The notes under the pieces: model-generated | The model's database searches: none | What the model was told of the DNA's origin: nothing | Seen by the model: only the letters and a program-made list of their open reading frames with translations | Position numbers and translations under genes: made by a program | In this document: piece after piece, positions 48,893 through 57,669 of the stretch | Numbering within the stretch: position 1 is the first letter of the stretch | Layout: each line of letters opens with the position of its first letter | Source of the DNA: Agromyces marinus | GTDB taxonomy: Bacteria > Actinomycetota > Actinomycetes > Actinomycetales > Microbacteriaceae | DNA: 64,000 nt | Direction: 5' to 3' | Assembly: GCF_021442325.1 (NCBI RefSeq) | Contig: NZ_CP087879.1 | Location: forward strand, 1,178,001-1,242,000

Positions 48893-51175
48893 TTGGAAGG
48901 TCCTGAAATCACGTTCGCCGAAACCGTCATCGACAACGGTCGGTTCGGCAGCCGCACCATCCGCTTCGAGACCGGCCGACTCGCGCAGCAGGCGCAGGGT
49001 TCGGCGGTCGCCTACCTCGACGACGAGACGATGCTGCTCTCGGCCACCTCGGTGTCGAAGCAGCCGAAGGAGCACTTCGACTTCTTCCCGCTCACGATCG
49101 ACGTCGAGGAGCGCATGTACGCCGCGGGCCGCATCCCCGGCTCGTTCTTCCGCCGCGAGGGTCGCCCCTCGACCGAGGCGATCCTCACGTGCCGCCTCAT
49201 CGACCGCCCGCTGCGCCCGTCGTTCGTCGACGGCCTCCGCAACGAGGTCCAGGTCGTCGTGACGGTGCTCGCCATCGAGCCCGACGAGCTGTACGACGTG
49301 CTCGCCATCAACAGCGCGTCGCTCTCGACGCAGCTCTCGGGCCTGCCCTTCTCCGGCCCGATCGGCGGCGTGCGCGTCGCCCTCATCGACGGCCAGTGGG
49401 TCGCCTTCCCGAAGCACTCGCAGCTCGAGGAGGCCGTGTTCAGCATGGTCGTCGCGGGCCGCGTCGTGACCGAGGCCGACGGCTCCGAAGACGTCGCGAT
49501 CATGATGATCGAGGCCGAGGCCACCGACAACGCGTGGAACCTCATCCAGGCCGGCGCCGTCAAGCCCGACGAGACCGTCATCGCCCAGGGCATCGAGGCG
49601 TCCAAGCCGTTCATCAAGCAGCTCGTCGTCGCGCAGCAGCAGGTCGCGGCCACCGCGGCCAAGCCGACCGCCGACTACCCGACCTTCCCGCCCTACCAGG
49701 ACGCGACGAAGGCCGCGGTCGAGGCGCTCGCCCTCGACGAGCTCGAGCGCGTCTACCAGATCGCCGGCAAGGTCGAGCGCCAGGACGCCGACGACGCGCT
49801 CAAGGCGCGCGTCAAGGAGGCCATCGCAGCCAAGGTCGAGGCGGGCGAACTGCCCGAGTCGGCGAACGCCGAGGTCTCCGCGGCGTACAAGTCGGTCACC
49901 AAGCACGTCGTCCGCTCGCGCGTCCTCACCGACGGCGTCCGCATCGACGGGCGCGGCCTCGCCGACATCCGCCCGCTCGACGCCGAGGTGCAGGTCATCC
50001 CGCGCGTGCACGGTTCCGCGATCTTCCAGCGCGGCGAGACCCAGATCATGGGCGTCACCACGCTGAACATGCTCAAGATGGAGCAGCAGATCGACTCGCT
50101 GAGCCCGGTCACCAAGAAGCGCTACATGCACAACTACAACTTCCCGCCCTACTCGACGGGTGAGACGGGTCGTGTGGGTTCGCCCAAGCGCCGCGAGATC
50201 GGCCACGGTGCACTCGCCGAGCGTGCGCTCATGCCGGTGCTGCCGACGCGCGAGGAGTTCCCCTACGCCATCCGCCAGGTCTCCGAGGCGCTCGGCTCGA
50301 ACGGCTCGACCTCGATGGGCTCGGTCTGCGCGTCCACGCTGTCGCTGCTGAACGCGGGCGTGCCGCTCAAGGCGCCCGTCGCGGGCATCGCGATGGGCCT
50401 CATCTCCGACACCGTCGACGGTGAGACCCGCTACGCGGCGCTCACCGACATCCTCGGTGCCGAGGATGCACTCGGCGACATGGACTTCAAGGTCGCCGGC
50501 ACCTCGGAGTTCGTCACGGCGATCCAGCTCGACACCAAGCTCGACGGCATCCCCGCCTCGGTGCTCGCGGGCGCGCTGACCCAGGCGAAGGAGGCGCGCA
50601 CCACGATCCTGCAGGTGCTGAACGCCGCGATCGACAGCCCCGACGAGATGGCCCCGACCGCGCCGCGTGTGATCAGCGTCCAGATCCCGGTCGACAAGAT
50701 CGGCGAGCTCATCGGCCCCAAGGGCAAGACGATCAACGGCATCCAGGACGACACCGGCGCCGACATCTCGATCGAGGAGGACGGCACCGTCTACATCGGC
50801 GCGACCGACGGCCCCTCGGCCGAAGCGGCCCGCGCAGCGGTGAACGCGATCGCCAACCCGACCAACCCCGAGATCGGCGAGCAGTTCCTCGGCACCGTCG
50901 TGAAGATCGCCGCGTTCGGCGCCTTCATCTCGCTGCTGCCCGGCAAGGACGGCCTGCTGCACATCTCGGAGGTGCGCAAGCTCGCCGGCGGCAAGCGCGT
51001 CGAGAACGTCGACGACGTCCTCGGCGTCGGCCAGAAGATCCTCGTCGAGATCACCAAGATCGACGACCGCGGCAAGCTCTCGCTCGCTCCCGTCATCGCG
51101 GAGGAGGCCGACACCAACGGCCGCGGCGCGACCGGCGAGCACGCCGACGCTCCCGCCGAGGGCGTCGACGCGTAA
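48893..51175 (+). CDS. pnp: polyribonucleotide nucleotidyltransferase (PNPase)
   Basis: A 760-residue phosphorolytic 3'-5' exoribonuclease that degrades mRNA and can add tails. Two RNase PH-like domains lie at about 15-240 and 330-555 (the second with [22 protein letters not shown] and the catalytic [19 protein letters not shown]), then a KH domain near 595-650 ([11 protein letters not shown]) and an S1 domain near 665-735. The start is TTG 48893, unusual for this gene, with AAAGGAGAGAG before it. The terminator downstream has a UUCG loop. Confidence 0.97.
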   Translation: MEGPEITFAETVIDNGRFGSRTIRFETGRLAQQAQGSAVAYLDDETMLLSATSVSKQPKEHFDFFPLTIDVEERMYAAGRIPGSFFRREGRPSTEAILTCRLIDRPLRPSFVDGLRNEVQVVVTVLAIEPDELYDVLAINSASLSTQLSGLPFSGPIGGVRVALIDGQWVAFPKHSQLEEAVFSMVVAGRVVTEADGSEDVAIMMIEAEATDNAWNLIQAGAVKPDETVIAQGIEASKPFIKQLVVAQQQVAATAAKPTADYPTFPPYQDATKAAVEALALDELERVYQIAGKVERQDADDALKARVKEAIAAKVEAGELPESANAEVSAAYKSVTKHVVRSRVLTDGVRIDGRGLADIRPLDAEVQVIPRVHGSAIFQRGETQIMGVTTLNMLKMEQQIDSLSPVTKKRYMHNYNFPPYSTGETGRVGSPKRREIGHGALAERALMPVLPTREEFPYAIRQVSEALGSNGSTSMGSVCASTLSLLNAGVPLKAPVAGIAMGLISDTVDGETRYAALTDILGAEDALGDMDFKVAGTSEFVTAIQLDTKLDGIPASVLAGALTQAKEARTTILQVLNAAIDSPDEMAPTAPRVISVQIPVDKIGELIGPKGKTINGIQDDTGADISIEEDGTVYIGATDGPSAEAARAAVNAIANPTNPEIGEQFLGTVVKIAAFGAFISLLPGKDGLLHISEVRKLAGGKRVENVDDVLGVGQKILVEITKIDDRGKLSLAPVIAEEADTNGRGATGEHADAPAEGVDA

Positions 51176-51192
51176 GCGCGCGATCCCGTCAC

Positions 51193-51228
51193 CGGATGCC
51201 CGTCCCGATTCGTCGGGGCGGGCATCCG
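51193..51228. terminator. bidirectional terminator after pnp
   Basis: A 16-bp stem (one G-T pair) capped by a TTCG loop: CGGATGCCCG... / ...CGGGCATCCG. It lies between convergent pnp and the SDR gene. Confidence 0.85.
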
Positions 51229-51259
51229 TCGTTCTCGGCTCGCCGGCCGCCGGGCGCCG

Positions 51260-52108
51260 CTAGCCGCGGGTGTCGGCGGCCGCCGCGACGATGCCGCGCA
51301 TGACGTTCCAGTAGCCGACGGGCGCGACGCGCGTGACCAGGTCGCTCAGCCGCGAGTCGCGGCCGATGAACACGCGCGGGCGGCGCCGCACGATGCCGTC
51401 GACGATGCGCTCGGCGGCCTGGGCGGGCGTCGTGCGGTAGAGGGCGGCCTGCGCGTCGGCGGCGCGCGCGGCCGCGCCGGGTGCGACGGCGGCCGCGACG
51501 CGGGCGTGGTGGATGATGCCGGTCTGCACGCCGCCAGGGTAGACCGCCGACACCGAGACATCCGTCGCCTCGAGCTCATGACGCAGCGCGTCGGTGAACC
51601 CGCGGACGGCGAACTTCGACGTGACGTAGGGGACCCGCCCAGCGGGCGCGGCGAGGCCGTACAGGCTCGACACGTTGGCGATGTGCGCGTCGCCCGCGGC
51701 GATGAGCGACGGCAGGAACGCCTTCGTCATCGCGACCGTTCCCCAGAGGTTGATGTCGACGACCCAGCGGAACTCCTCGAGCGTGGCCTGCTCGAAGCTG
51801 CCGAGCATCGACACGCCGGCGCAGTTGAGCAGGATGCTCGGTGTGCGCCCGTGCCCCGCTTCGACCGCGTCGGGGAGCGCGGCGACCGCGGCGAGGTCGG
51901 CGAGGTCGATCACGTGGGTGCTGACGATCGCGCCGCCGGCGCGCAGCCCGCCCGCGAGCGCCTCGAGGGCTGCAGCGTCGCGGTCGACCAGCGCGAGCGC
52001 GCACCCTCGGGCGGCGAGCAGTTCGGCCGAGGCCCGACCCATGCCGCTGCCGGCTCCGGTGACGACGGCGAGTCGGCCGTCGAGTCGCAGGGCGGGTCGG
52101 CGGGCCAT
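51260..52108 (-). CDS. short-chain dehydrogenase/reductase
   Basis: A 282-residue NAD(P)-dependent SDR. Cofactor motif TGAGSGMG near 17-24, NCAGVS near 95, catalytic Ser in NVSSLYG near 146 and YVTSK near 160-164. The C-terminal extension (RRRPRVFIGRDSRLSDLVTRVAP) resembles mycobacterial-type SDRs acting on lipids or steroids; substrate unknown. AAGGAG is 5 nt before the ATG. Confidence 0.9.
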   Translation of the reverse strand: MARRPALRLDGRLAVVTGAGSGMGRASAELLAARGCALALVDRDAAALEALAGGLRAGGAIVSTHVIDLADLAAVAALPDAVEAGHGRTPSILLNCAGVSMLGSFEQATLEEFRWVVDINLWGTVAMTKAFLPSLIAAGDAHIANVSSLYGLAAPAGRVPYVTSKFAVRGFTDALRHELEATDVSVSAVYPGGVQTGIIHHARVAAAVAPGAAARAADAQAALYRTTPAQAAERIVDGIVRRRPRVFIGRDSRLSDLVTRVAPVGYWNVMRGIVAAAADTRG

Positions 52109-52173
52109 GGCGCTCCTTCGCGGCGGTGGATCGGGCAGTACACCCTGACACGACGGCGCCGCCGGACCAAACC

Positions 52174-52202
52174 CGGGCGGTGCGCGGGTCGCGCACCGCC
52201 CG
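52174..52202 (-). terminator. terminator of the ArsR-type operon
   Basis: Perfect 12-bp stem CGGGCGGTGCGC with a 5-nt loop, 16 bp past the stop of the small basic protein. Confidence 0.75.
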
Positions 52203-52217
52203 GTCCGGATGGGGTCG

Positions 52218-52430
52218 CTACCCGAGCATCAGGCGTGCGGCGGCGTGGGTGCGCGCGTTGGCTTCGGCCGCTTCGCGTGCCGCCGATCGCTCGGCGAGGA
52301 CCCGAAGGATCCGCTCGCGATCGGTGCGGCGCACGGCGCGCCGGCGGCCCCATCTCGCGAGGGCGAGCCCCGCGCGGACGGCCAGGCCTGAGACCCGGGT
52401 CGACGCGGGGGAGACGGTGAGCGTGTTCAT
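52218..52430 (-). CDS. small basic protein coupled to the ArsR-type regulator
   Basis: A 70-residue Arg/Ala-rich helical protein with no domain recognised. Its ATG overlaps the regulator stop codon (ATGA), so it is translated with the regulator. It might be an accessory factor of the regulator or a peptide; function unknown. Confidence 0.6.
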   Translation of the reverse strand: MNTLTVSPASTRVSGLAVRAGLALARWGRRRAVRRTDRERILRVLAERSAAREAAEANARTHAAARLMLG

Positions 52431-53083
52431 GGCTGCTCCGTTTCGGCGGGGTCGGCTGCCTGCCCGCGAACCAGCGGGAAGGCGTTGACGTGGATCTGCA
52501 CGGGGCGCGATCCGGGCGACGGCGTGCGCTTGTACGCGTCGATGTACTTCTTCAGCACGGCGTCGATGTCGGTCACGAGCCCGTGCAGCTGGTCGGGGGT
52601 CAGCGTGAGGTTGATCGTGTCGGAGGTCGCGACGTCGAGCCAGTCGCTGCCGAACACCTCTTCGCCCGTGGTCACGAACTCGCGGAAGTTCTGGTCGCGC
52701 GAGCGGAACCACTCGTCTTCGACGAGCCGCACCGCGAGCCGCTCGGCGCTGCCCTGCGGCAGGCTTCGCGCGTCGGGGATCGCGATCGAGCCCGGCCGGC
52801 GCTCCCACCAGCGCTCGCGACCCGTGCCGCGGCCCGTGACCTCCTGCACGAGACCGGCCTTCGCGAGCTGCCTGAGGTGGTAGCTCGTCGCCCCGCTCGA
52901 CTCGCTGAGCCGCTCGGCGAGGCCGCTCGCGGTGGAGGGGCCGTACGTCGAGAGCTCGTCGTAGATCTGCACCCGCAGCGGGTGCGCGAGGCTCTTCAGG
53001 CTCTCGCTGGAGAGCACGTGGTCGATGCCCGGGTGGCGGGTGCTGCTCGGCCAGGTCTCGGGGTCGTTCGTCTGCTCGTCCAT
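52427..53083 (-). CDS. ArsR/HTH_20-type transcriptional regulator
   Basis: A 218-residue winged-helix regulator. The HTH (LAHPLRVQIYDELSTYGPSTASGLAERLSESSGATSYHLRQLAKAGLV) is near 30-77; the C-terminal 120 residues form a ligand-binding domain of unknown specificity (no Cys metal site). The start ATG is 6 nt after TACCTT, which with a TTGCAA -35 at 17 bp makes a clear leaderless promoter lying inside an array of five TTTGCA half-sites, indicating autoregulation. Ligand unknown. Confidence 0.85.
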   Translation of the reverse strand: MDEQTNDPETWPSSTRHPGIDHVLSSESLKSLAHPLRVQIYDELSTYGPSTASGLAERLSESSGATSYHLRQLAKAGLVQEVTGRGTGRERWWERRPGSIAIPDARSLPQGSAERLAVRLVEDEWFRSRDQNFREFVTTGEEVFGSDWLDVATSDTINLTLTPDQLHGLVTDIDAVLKKYIDAYKRTPSPGSRPVQIHVNAFPLVRGQAADPAETEQP

Positions 53084-53085
53084 GG

Positions 53086-53145
53086 TGCAAAGGTACCTCT
53101 GCAAAGAAAACTTTGCAAGGGTTTGTTTGCAACGATGTGTTTGCA
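53086..53145. promoter_or_regulatory. 14-bp-phased operator array and promoter of the ArsR-type gene
   Basis: Half-sites TGCAAAG at 53086 and 53100, CTTTGCA at 53111, GTTTGCA at 53125 and 53139. Same-direction copies are exactly 14 bp apart; the two sets face each other across 4 bp (TGCAAAG-aaaa-CTTTGCA). The regulator's -35 (TTGCAA, 53113-53118), 17-bp spacer and -10 (TACCTT, 53090-53095) lie in the array. The AT-rich block stands out in this genome. Confidence 0.75.
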
Positions 53146-53187
53146 GCAGGTTCGCCGCATCGCCTCAGGACGCCTCGCGGCGGATGA

Positions 53188-53652
53188 TCAACCGGATCGA
53201 TCGAGCAACGGGCCGAGCCGGTAGGGGATGAGCTCGCCCATCGCGAGCGAGGTCTCGGTGCGCTCGACGCCCTCGATCGCGAGGATCTCCTCGTCGATCC
53301 GGAACAGGTCGTGCGCGTCGCGGCACACGACCCGGACGAGGAGGTCGATCTGGCCCGAGAGCCCGTGCGCCTGGATCACCTCGGGGATCGCGGCGAGGGC
53401 GACGACGACCTCGGAGAGCACCTTCTGTCGTGCGTGCACGGCGACGAACGCCTCGAGCGGGTAGCCGAGCGGGCTCGGATCGATGCTCCGCTCGAACGAG
53501 AGGAAGGCGCCGGATGCCTCGAGCCTCGCCATCCGCGCCTGCACCGTGTTCCGGCTCATCCGCAGCCGCTCGGCGAGGGCCACGACGGTCGCACGCGGAT
53601 CGGCTGCGAGTGCGCTGAGCAGTGCACGGTCGACGTGGTCGTAGCCGGTCAT
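53188..53652 (-). CDS. Lrp/AsnC-family regulator next to the bkd operon
   Basis: A 154-residue Lrp/AsnC regulator: AsnC-type HTH near 6-55 (DRALLSALAADPRATVVALAERLRMSRNTVQARM) and a RAM effector domain near 70-145. Being divergent from branched-chain ketoacid dehydrogenase genes, it is likely a BkdR-like regulator responding to leucine or related amino acids. Reverse-strand TATCGT is 8 nt before the ATG. A palindrome (GCTCAAGC/GCTTGAGC) lies between the genes. Confidence 0.9.
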   Translation of the reverse strand: MTGYDHVDRALLSALAADPRATVVALAERLRMSRNTVQARMARLEASGAFLSFERSIDPSPLGYPLEAFVAVHARQKVLSEVVVALAAIPEVIQAHGLSGQIDLLVRVVCRDAHDLFRIDEEILAIEGVERTETSLAMGELIPYRLGPLLDRSG

Positions 53653-53698
53653 AGTGCTTCACGATAGCACCGGCGTTCCCCTCTCGACCATGCAACAT

Positions 53699-53748
53699 GC
53701 TCAAGCGGATCGCCGATGCTTGAGCCGATTGCCAGTTCGTCGTAGCCT
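53699..53748 (+). promoter_or_regulatory. bkd operon promoter with candidate Lrp-family operator
   Basis: GCTCAAGC (53699-53706) and GCTTGAGC (53718-53725) form a perfect 8-bp inverted repeat with an 11-bp centre. The right arm contains TTGAGC, which is 17 bp from TAGCCT (53743-53748): together a good -35/-10. A bound regulator would cover the -35. Confidence 0.65.
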
Positions 53749-53818
53749 TCGGGTATCCGGCATCGGCGCCGGATGCCGGGCTGCCCACAAGGCGGCCGGC
53801 CGACACGGAGGTTCGACG

Positions 53819-54946
53819 ATGACCCCTAGCGACCGAGAGGCGACCGGGCTGCTCACCCGCCCCGACGACCTCGTCCGACTCCTCGACCAGTCCGGCGTGC
53901 GTCACGCCAGCCCCGAGTTCGACCCGTGGGTCGCCGATGTCGACCTCGACGCGCTCATCCGCCTCCACCGCGACATGGTGGTCGTGCGCCGCCTCGACTC
54001 CGAGGCCACCGCGCTCCAGCGTCAGGGCGAACTCGGCCTGTGGCCGCCGCTGGCCGGGCAGGAGGCCGCGCAGATCGGCTCCGCCCGGGCCCTGCACGAT
54101 GACGACTTCGTCTTCTCGAGCTACCGCGAGCACGCCATCGCCTGGATGCGCGGCGTCCGCCCCGACGAACTGCTGAGCGTGTGGCGCGGCTCCGCGGCAT
54201 CCGGATGGGATCCGTACGCCAGGCGCATGGCGATCCCGCAGATCATCATCGGCGCCCAGACCCTGCACGCCGTCGGCTGGGCCATGGGCGCCCGGTGGGA
54301 GGGCACGACGTCGGCGTCGATCGCGTACTTCGGCGACGGGGCGACGAGCGAGGGCGACGTGAACGAAGCGCTCGTGTTCGCCTCGAGTTTCGACGCGCCC
54401 GTCGTGTTCTTCTGCCAGAACAACGGCTGGGCGATCTCCGAACCGGTCGGCCTGCAGTCCAAGCAGCCGCTCGCGCGCCGGGCCGACGGCTTCGGCATGC
54501 CCGGCATCCGCGTCGACGGCAACGACGTGCTCGCGGTGCTCGCCGTCACCCGCTGGGCGCTCGAGCGCGCCCGCCGCGGCGAGGGGCCGACCTTCATCGA
54601 AGCCGTCACGTACCGCATGGGACCGCACACCACGGCCGACGACCCCAAGCGATACCGCTCCGACGACGACCTCGCGGCGTGGCGCGAGCGCGACCCGATC
54701 ACGAGGCTCCACGCGCACCTCGCGGCATCCGGTGCCGACATCGACGCGGTCGACGCCGACGTCAAGGAGGCCGCCGACCGCGCCGCGGCCGAACTCCGGG
54801 CGGGCCTCACCGCGATCGCCGACCCCGAACCGATGAGCGTGTTCGAGCACGTCTACGCCGAACCCAACAGCCACGTCGAACGGCAGAAGGAGCGCTTCGC
54901 GCGCTACCTCGCGATGTTCGGCGACGAGGACGGAGGCACCGCATGA
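53819..54946 (+). CDS. bkdA: branched-chain 2-oxoacid dehydrogenase E1 alpha
   Basis: A 375-residue thiamine-diphosphate E1 alpha subunit. TPP-binding GDGATSEG... ending CQNN spans about 175-205 (FGDGATSEGDVNEAL, then FCQNN); phosphorylation-loop-like YRMGPHTTADDPKRYR lies near 265-280. With E1 beta and a single-lipoyl E2 following in one operon it fits Bkd (BCAA catabolism) rather than pyruvate dehydrogenase, which in actinobacteria uses AceE. GGAGG precedes ATG 53819. Regulated probably by the divergent Lrp-type gene. Confidence 0.9.
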   Translation: MTPSDREATGLLTRPDDLVRLLDQSGVRHASPEFDPWVADVDLDALIRLHRDMVVVRRLDSEATALQRQGELGLWPPLAGQEAAQIGSARALHDDDFVFSSYREHAIAWMRGVRPDELLSVWRGSAASGWDPYARRMAIPQIIIGAQTLHAVGWAMGARWEGTTSASIAYFGDGATSEGDVNEALVFASSFDAPVVFFCQNNGWAISEPVGLQSKQPLARRADGFGMPGIRVDGNDVLAVLAVTRWALERARRGEGPTFIEAVTYRMGPHTTADDPKRYRSDDDLAAWRERDPITRLHAHLAASGADIDAVDADVKEAADRAAAELRAGLTAIADPEPMSVFEHVYAEPNSHVERQKERFARYLAMFGDEDGGTA

Positions 54947-55953
54947 GCACCATCACCTTCGGCAAGGCCATCAACGAGGGCCTGCGCCGCGCGCTCGCCG
55001 ACGACGACAAGGTCGTCCTGCTCGGCGAGGACATCGGCACCCTCGGCGGGGTCTTCCGCATCACCGACGGGCTCAAGGCCGAGTTCGGCGAGCACCGCGT
55101 CGTCGACACGCCGCTCTCGGAGGCGGGCATCATGGGCACCGCAGTGGGTCTGGCGTACCGCGGGTTCCGTCCGGTCGTCGAGATCCAGTTCGACGGATTC
55201 GTCTACCCGTCGTTCGACCAGATCGTCACCCAGGTCGCCAAGCTCCACTACCGTTCGCGAGGGACGGTGCGGATGCCGCTGGTCATCCGGATCCCGTTCG
55301 GCGGCGGCATCGGCGCGGCCGAGCACCACTCCGAATCGCCCGAGGCGTACTTCACGCACACCGCGGGCCTGCGGGTCGTCGCGTGCTCGAACCCCGCGGA
55401 TGCCTACGTCATGATCCGCCAGGCGATCGCGAGCGACGACCCCGTCGTCTTCCTCGAGCCCAAGCGCCGGTACCACGTCAAGGGCGAGGTCGACCTCGAC
55501 GCGAGCCTCGCCGACGCGCGCCCGATGGGCGTCGCGACGACCGTGGCGTCCGGCGGCGACGTCACGCTCGTCACCTACGGTGCGCTCGTGCAGACCGCGA
55601 GGGATGCCGCGACCGCCGCCGCAGAAGACGGCGTGTCGATCGAGGTCATCGACCTGCGTTCGCTCGCGCCCGTCGACTACGCCACGATCGAGGCATCCGT
55701 GCGCCGCACCGGCCGGCTCGTCGTCGCCCACGAGGCCGGCGAACAGGGCGGCGTCGGCGCAGAGATCGCCGCGTCGATCACCGAACGCTGCTTCGACTGG
55801 CTCGAGGTCGCGCCCGTTCGGGTGACCGGCCACGACATCCCGTACCCGCCCGCGAAGCTCGAGCAGTACCACCTGCCCGACCTCGACCGGATCCTCGACG
55901 GCGTCGACCGCGCGCTCGGGCGGCCGAACTCGCTGAGCGAGGTGGAGGCGTGA
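54943..55953 (+). CDS. bkdB: branched-chain 2-oxoacid dehydrogenase E1 beta
   Basis: A 336-residue E1 beta subunit (transketolase pyrimidine-binding fold). Typical residues: LLGEDIGTLGGVFRITDGL near 27-45, DTPLSEAGIMGTAVGLAYRG near 56-75, HHSESPEAYF near 128-137. ATG overlaps the E1 alpha stop (ATGA). It forms the active E1 heterotetramer with the upstream product. Confidence 0.92.
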   Translation: MSTITFGKAINEGLRRALADDDKVVLLGEDIGTLGGVFRITDGLKAEFGEHRVVDTPLSEAGIMGTAVGLAYRGFRPVVEIQFDGFVYPSFDQIVTQVAKLHYRSRGTVRMPLVIRIPFGGGIGAAEHHSESPEAYFTHTAGLRVVACSNPADAYVMIRQAIASDDPVVFLEPKRRYHVKGEVDLDASLADARPMGVATTVASGGDVTLVTYGALVQTARDAATAAAEDGVSIEVIDLRSLAPVDYATIEASVRRTGRLVVAHEAGEQGGVGAEIAASITERCFDWLEVAPVRVTGHDIPYPPAKLEQYHLPDLDRILDGVDRALGRPNSLSEVEA

Positions 55954-55955
55954 GC

Positions 55956-57344
55956 ATGATCCGCGACTTCGCACTGCCCGACCTCGGCGAGGGGCTCACC
56001 GAGTCCGAGATCGTCGCCTGGCGCGTCAAGGTCGGCGACCACGTCGAACTGAACCAGATCATCGCCGACGTCGAGACCGCCAAGGCCGTCGTCGAACTTC
56101 CGTCGCCCTTCGAGGGCACCGTCACGGCCCTGCACGCGGCCGAGGGCGAGACCGTCAACGTGGGCGAGAAGCTCTTCTCGTGCGACACCGGCGGGGGAGC
56201 GGATGCCTCGGCAGCGGATGCCGCAGCACCTGAGGCCCCCGCGGAGGTCGCTGCCCCGGAGGCCGCCGAGGTGCGCGAGCCCACGCTCGTGGGGTACGGC
56301 GCGAGCGCCGACCGCGGACCCAAGCGCCGCCCGAGACGGCTCGGCGCAGCGGCACTCGCCGAGGACCTCGTGCCCGAGCCGCCGGAGCACGAACGCGCCG
56401 TGACGGCCGGCACCGGCGCGGCCGGCACCGGCGCGGCCGAGCACCCGGACCGGGGCGAGCGGCCGCGTTCGACCCCGCCCGTGCGCAAGCTCGCGCGCGA
56501 TCTCGGCGTCGACCTCGAACAGGTCGAGGGCACTGGCGAACGGGGCCTCATCACGCGGGCCGACGTCGAGGCCGCGGCATCCGCCGCCCCCGCGGCATCC
56601 GCTGCCGGCACGGCATCCGCTGCCGTCGCCGAACCGGCAGCACCGGGCGAGACCCGCATCCCGATCCGCGGCGTCCGCAAGCACACCGCGGCGGCCATGG
56701 TCCGCAGCGCCTTCACCGCGCCGCATGTGACCGAGTTCCTCACGGTCGACGTGACGGCGACCATGGCGCTGCTCGAGGGCATCCGCTCGGATCGCGCCTT
56801 CGCCGGTCACAAGGTGACCCCGCTCGCGATCGTCGCGAAGGCGCTGTGCATCGCCGCCGCCCGCACGCCCGAGGTCAACTCGCGCTGGGACGAGGACGCG
56901 CAGGAGATCGTGCGCTTCGGTCACGTCAACCTCGGCATCGCCGCCGCGACCGAGCGCGGTCTCGTGGTGCCGAACATCCGCGGCGCCGAGCGGATGACGC
57001 TCATCGAACTCGCCGACGCGATCGTGGCCCTCGCCGAGACCGCTCGTGCCGGGAAGACGCCGCCTGCCGATCTCATGGGCGGCACGATCTCGATCACGAA
57101 CATCGGCGTGTTCGGGATCGACGCGGGCACGCCCATCCTGAATCCGGGGGAGGCGGCGATCCTCGCGATGGGTGCGGTGCGGCGGGAGCCCCGCGAGCAT
57201 CGCGGCGAGATCGCGCTGCGCGAGGTCATGACGCTCTCGCTCTCGTTCGACCATCGACTGGTCGACGGCGAGCAGGGTTCGCGCTTCCTGGCCGACATCG
57301 GCCGGATCCTGCGCGACCCCGGGCTGGCGCTGACCATGATGTAG
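55956..57344 (+). CDS. bkdC: branched-chain dihydrolipoamide acyltransferase E2
   Basis: A 462-residue E2: one lipoyl domain (Lys in DVETAKAVVELP near 43), an Ala/Pro-rich linker, the peripheral-subunit-binding domain near 170-205 (PPVRKLARDLGVDLEQVEGT), and the catalytic acyltransferase domain ending in DHRLVDGEQ near 431-439. ATG 55956 is 7 nt after GGTGGAGG; GTG 55950 overlaps the previous stop but is too close to that site. Linkers carry a 15-bp tandem repeat. No lpd (E3) gene is in the window, so E3 is encoded elsewhere. Confidence 0.92.
   Translation: MIRDFALPDLGEGLTESEIVAWRVKVGDHVELNQIIADVETAKAVVELPSPFEGTVTALHAAEGETVNVGEKLFSCDTGGGADASAADAAAPEAPAEVAAPEAAEVREPTLVGYGASADRGPKRRPRRLGAAALAEDLVPEPPEHERAVTAGTGAAGTGAAEHPDRGERPRSTPPVRKLARDLGVDLEQVEGTGERGLITRADVEAAASAAPAASAAGTASAAVAEPAAPGETRIPIRGVRKHTAAAMVRSAFTAPHVTEFLTVDVTATMALLEGIRSDRAFAGHKVTPLAIVAKALCIAAARTPEVNSRWDEDAQEIVRFGHVNLGIAAATERGLVVPNIRGAERMTLIELADAIVALAETARAGKTPPADLMGGTISITNIGVFGIDAGTPILNPGEAAILAMGAVRREPREHRGEIALREVMTLSLSFDHRLVDGEQGSRFLADIGRILRDPGLALTMM
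56406..56435 (+). repeat. 15-bp tandem repeat in the E2 linker
   Basis: Two perfect copies of gccggcaccggcgcg (56406, 56421), encoding a repeated Ala-Gly-Thr-Gly-Ala segment. Confidence 0.85.
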
Positions 57345-57351
57345 GGGCAGC

Positions 57352-57669
57352 ATGGGCGGCATGGACGCGCACACCCCGCTCGCGCGGGAGGAGGTCGAGG
57401 CCGACCTCGCAGGCACCGGATTCCGGCACGACGGCGAGCGGCTGACCGCGGAATTCCGCACCAGGGATTTCGCGGGCTCCGTTCGCCTGCTCGATGCCGT
57501 CGCGATCGAGGCGGATGCCGCGAACCACCATCCCGACGTCAGGCTCGGTTGGGGGCGGATCGAATTCGATCTCGTCTCCCACGACGTCGGGGCGGTGACC
57601 GCACGGGATGTCGCGCTCGCCCGCGTCATCGGCGGCATCGCGGAGGCGCAGGGCATTCTCCCGGCGTGA
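57352..57669 (+). CDS. pterin-4a-carbinolamine dehydratase
   Basis: A 105-residue DCoH/PhhB-type enzyme that recycles the hydroxylated pterin cofactor of aromatic amino acid hydroxylases. The active-site cluster is EADAANHHPDVRLGWGRIEF near 50-69 with the paired His and a later His in LVSHDVGAVT. It begins 7 bp after E2 and may share the bkd transcript. The 3' end and following DNA are rich in GAATTC sites. Confidence 0.9.
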   Translation: MGGMDAHTPLAREEVEADLAGTGFRHDGERLTAEFRTRDFAGSVRLLDAVAIEADAANHHPDVRLGWGRIEFDLVSHDVGAVTARDVALARVIGGIAEAQGILPA

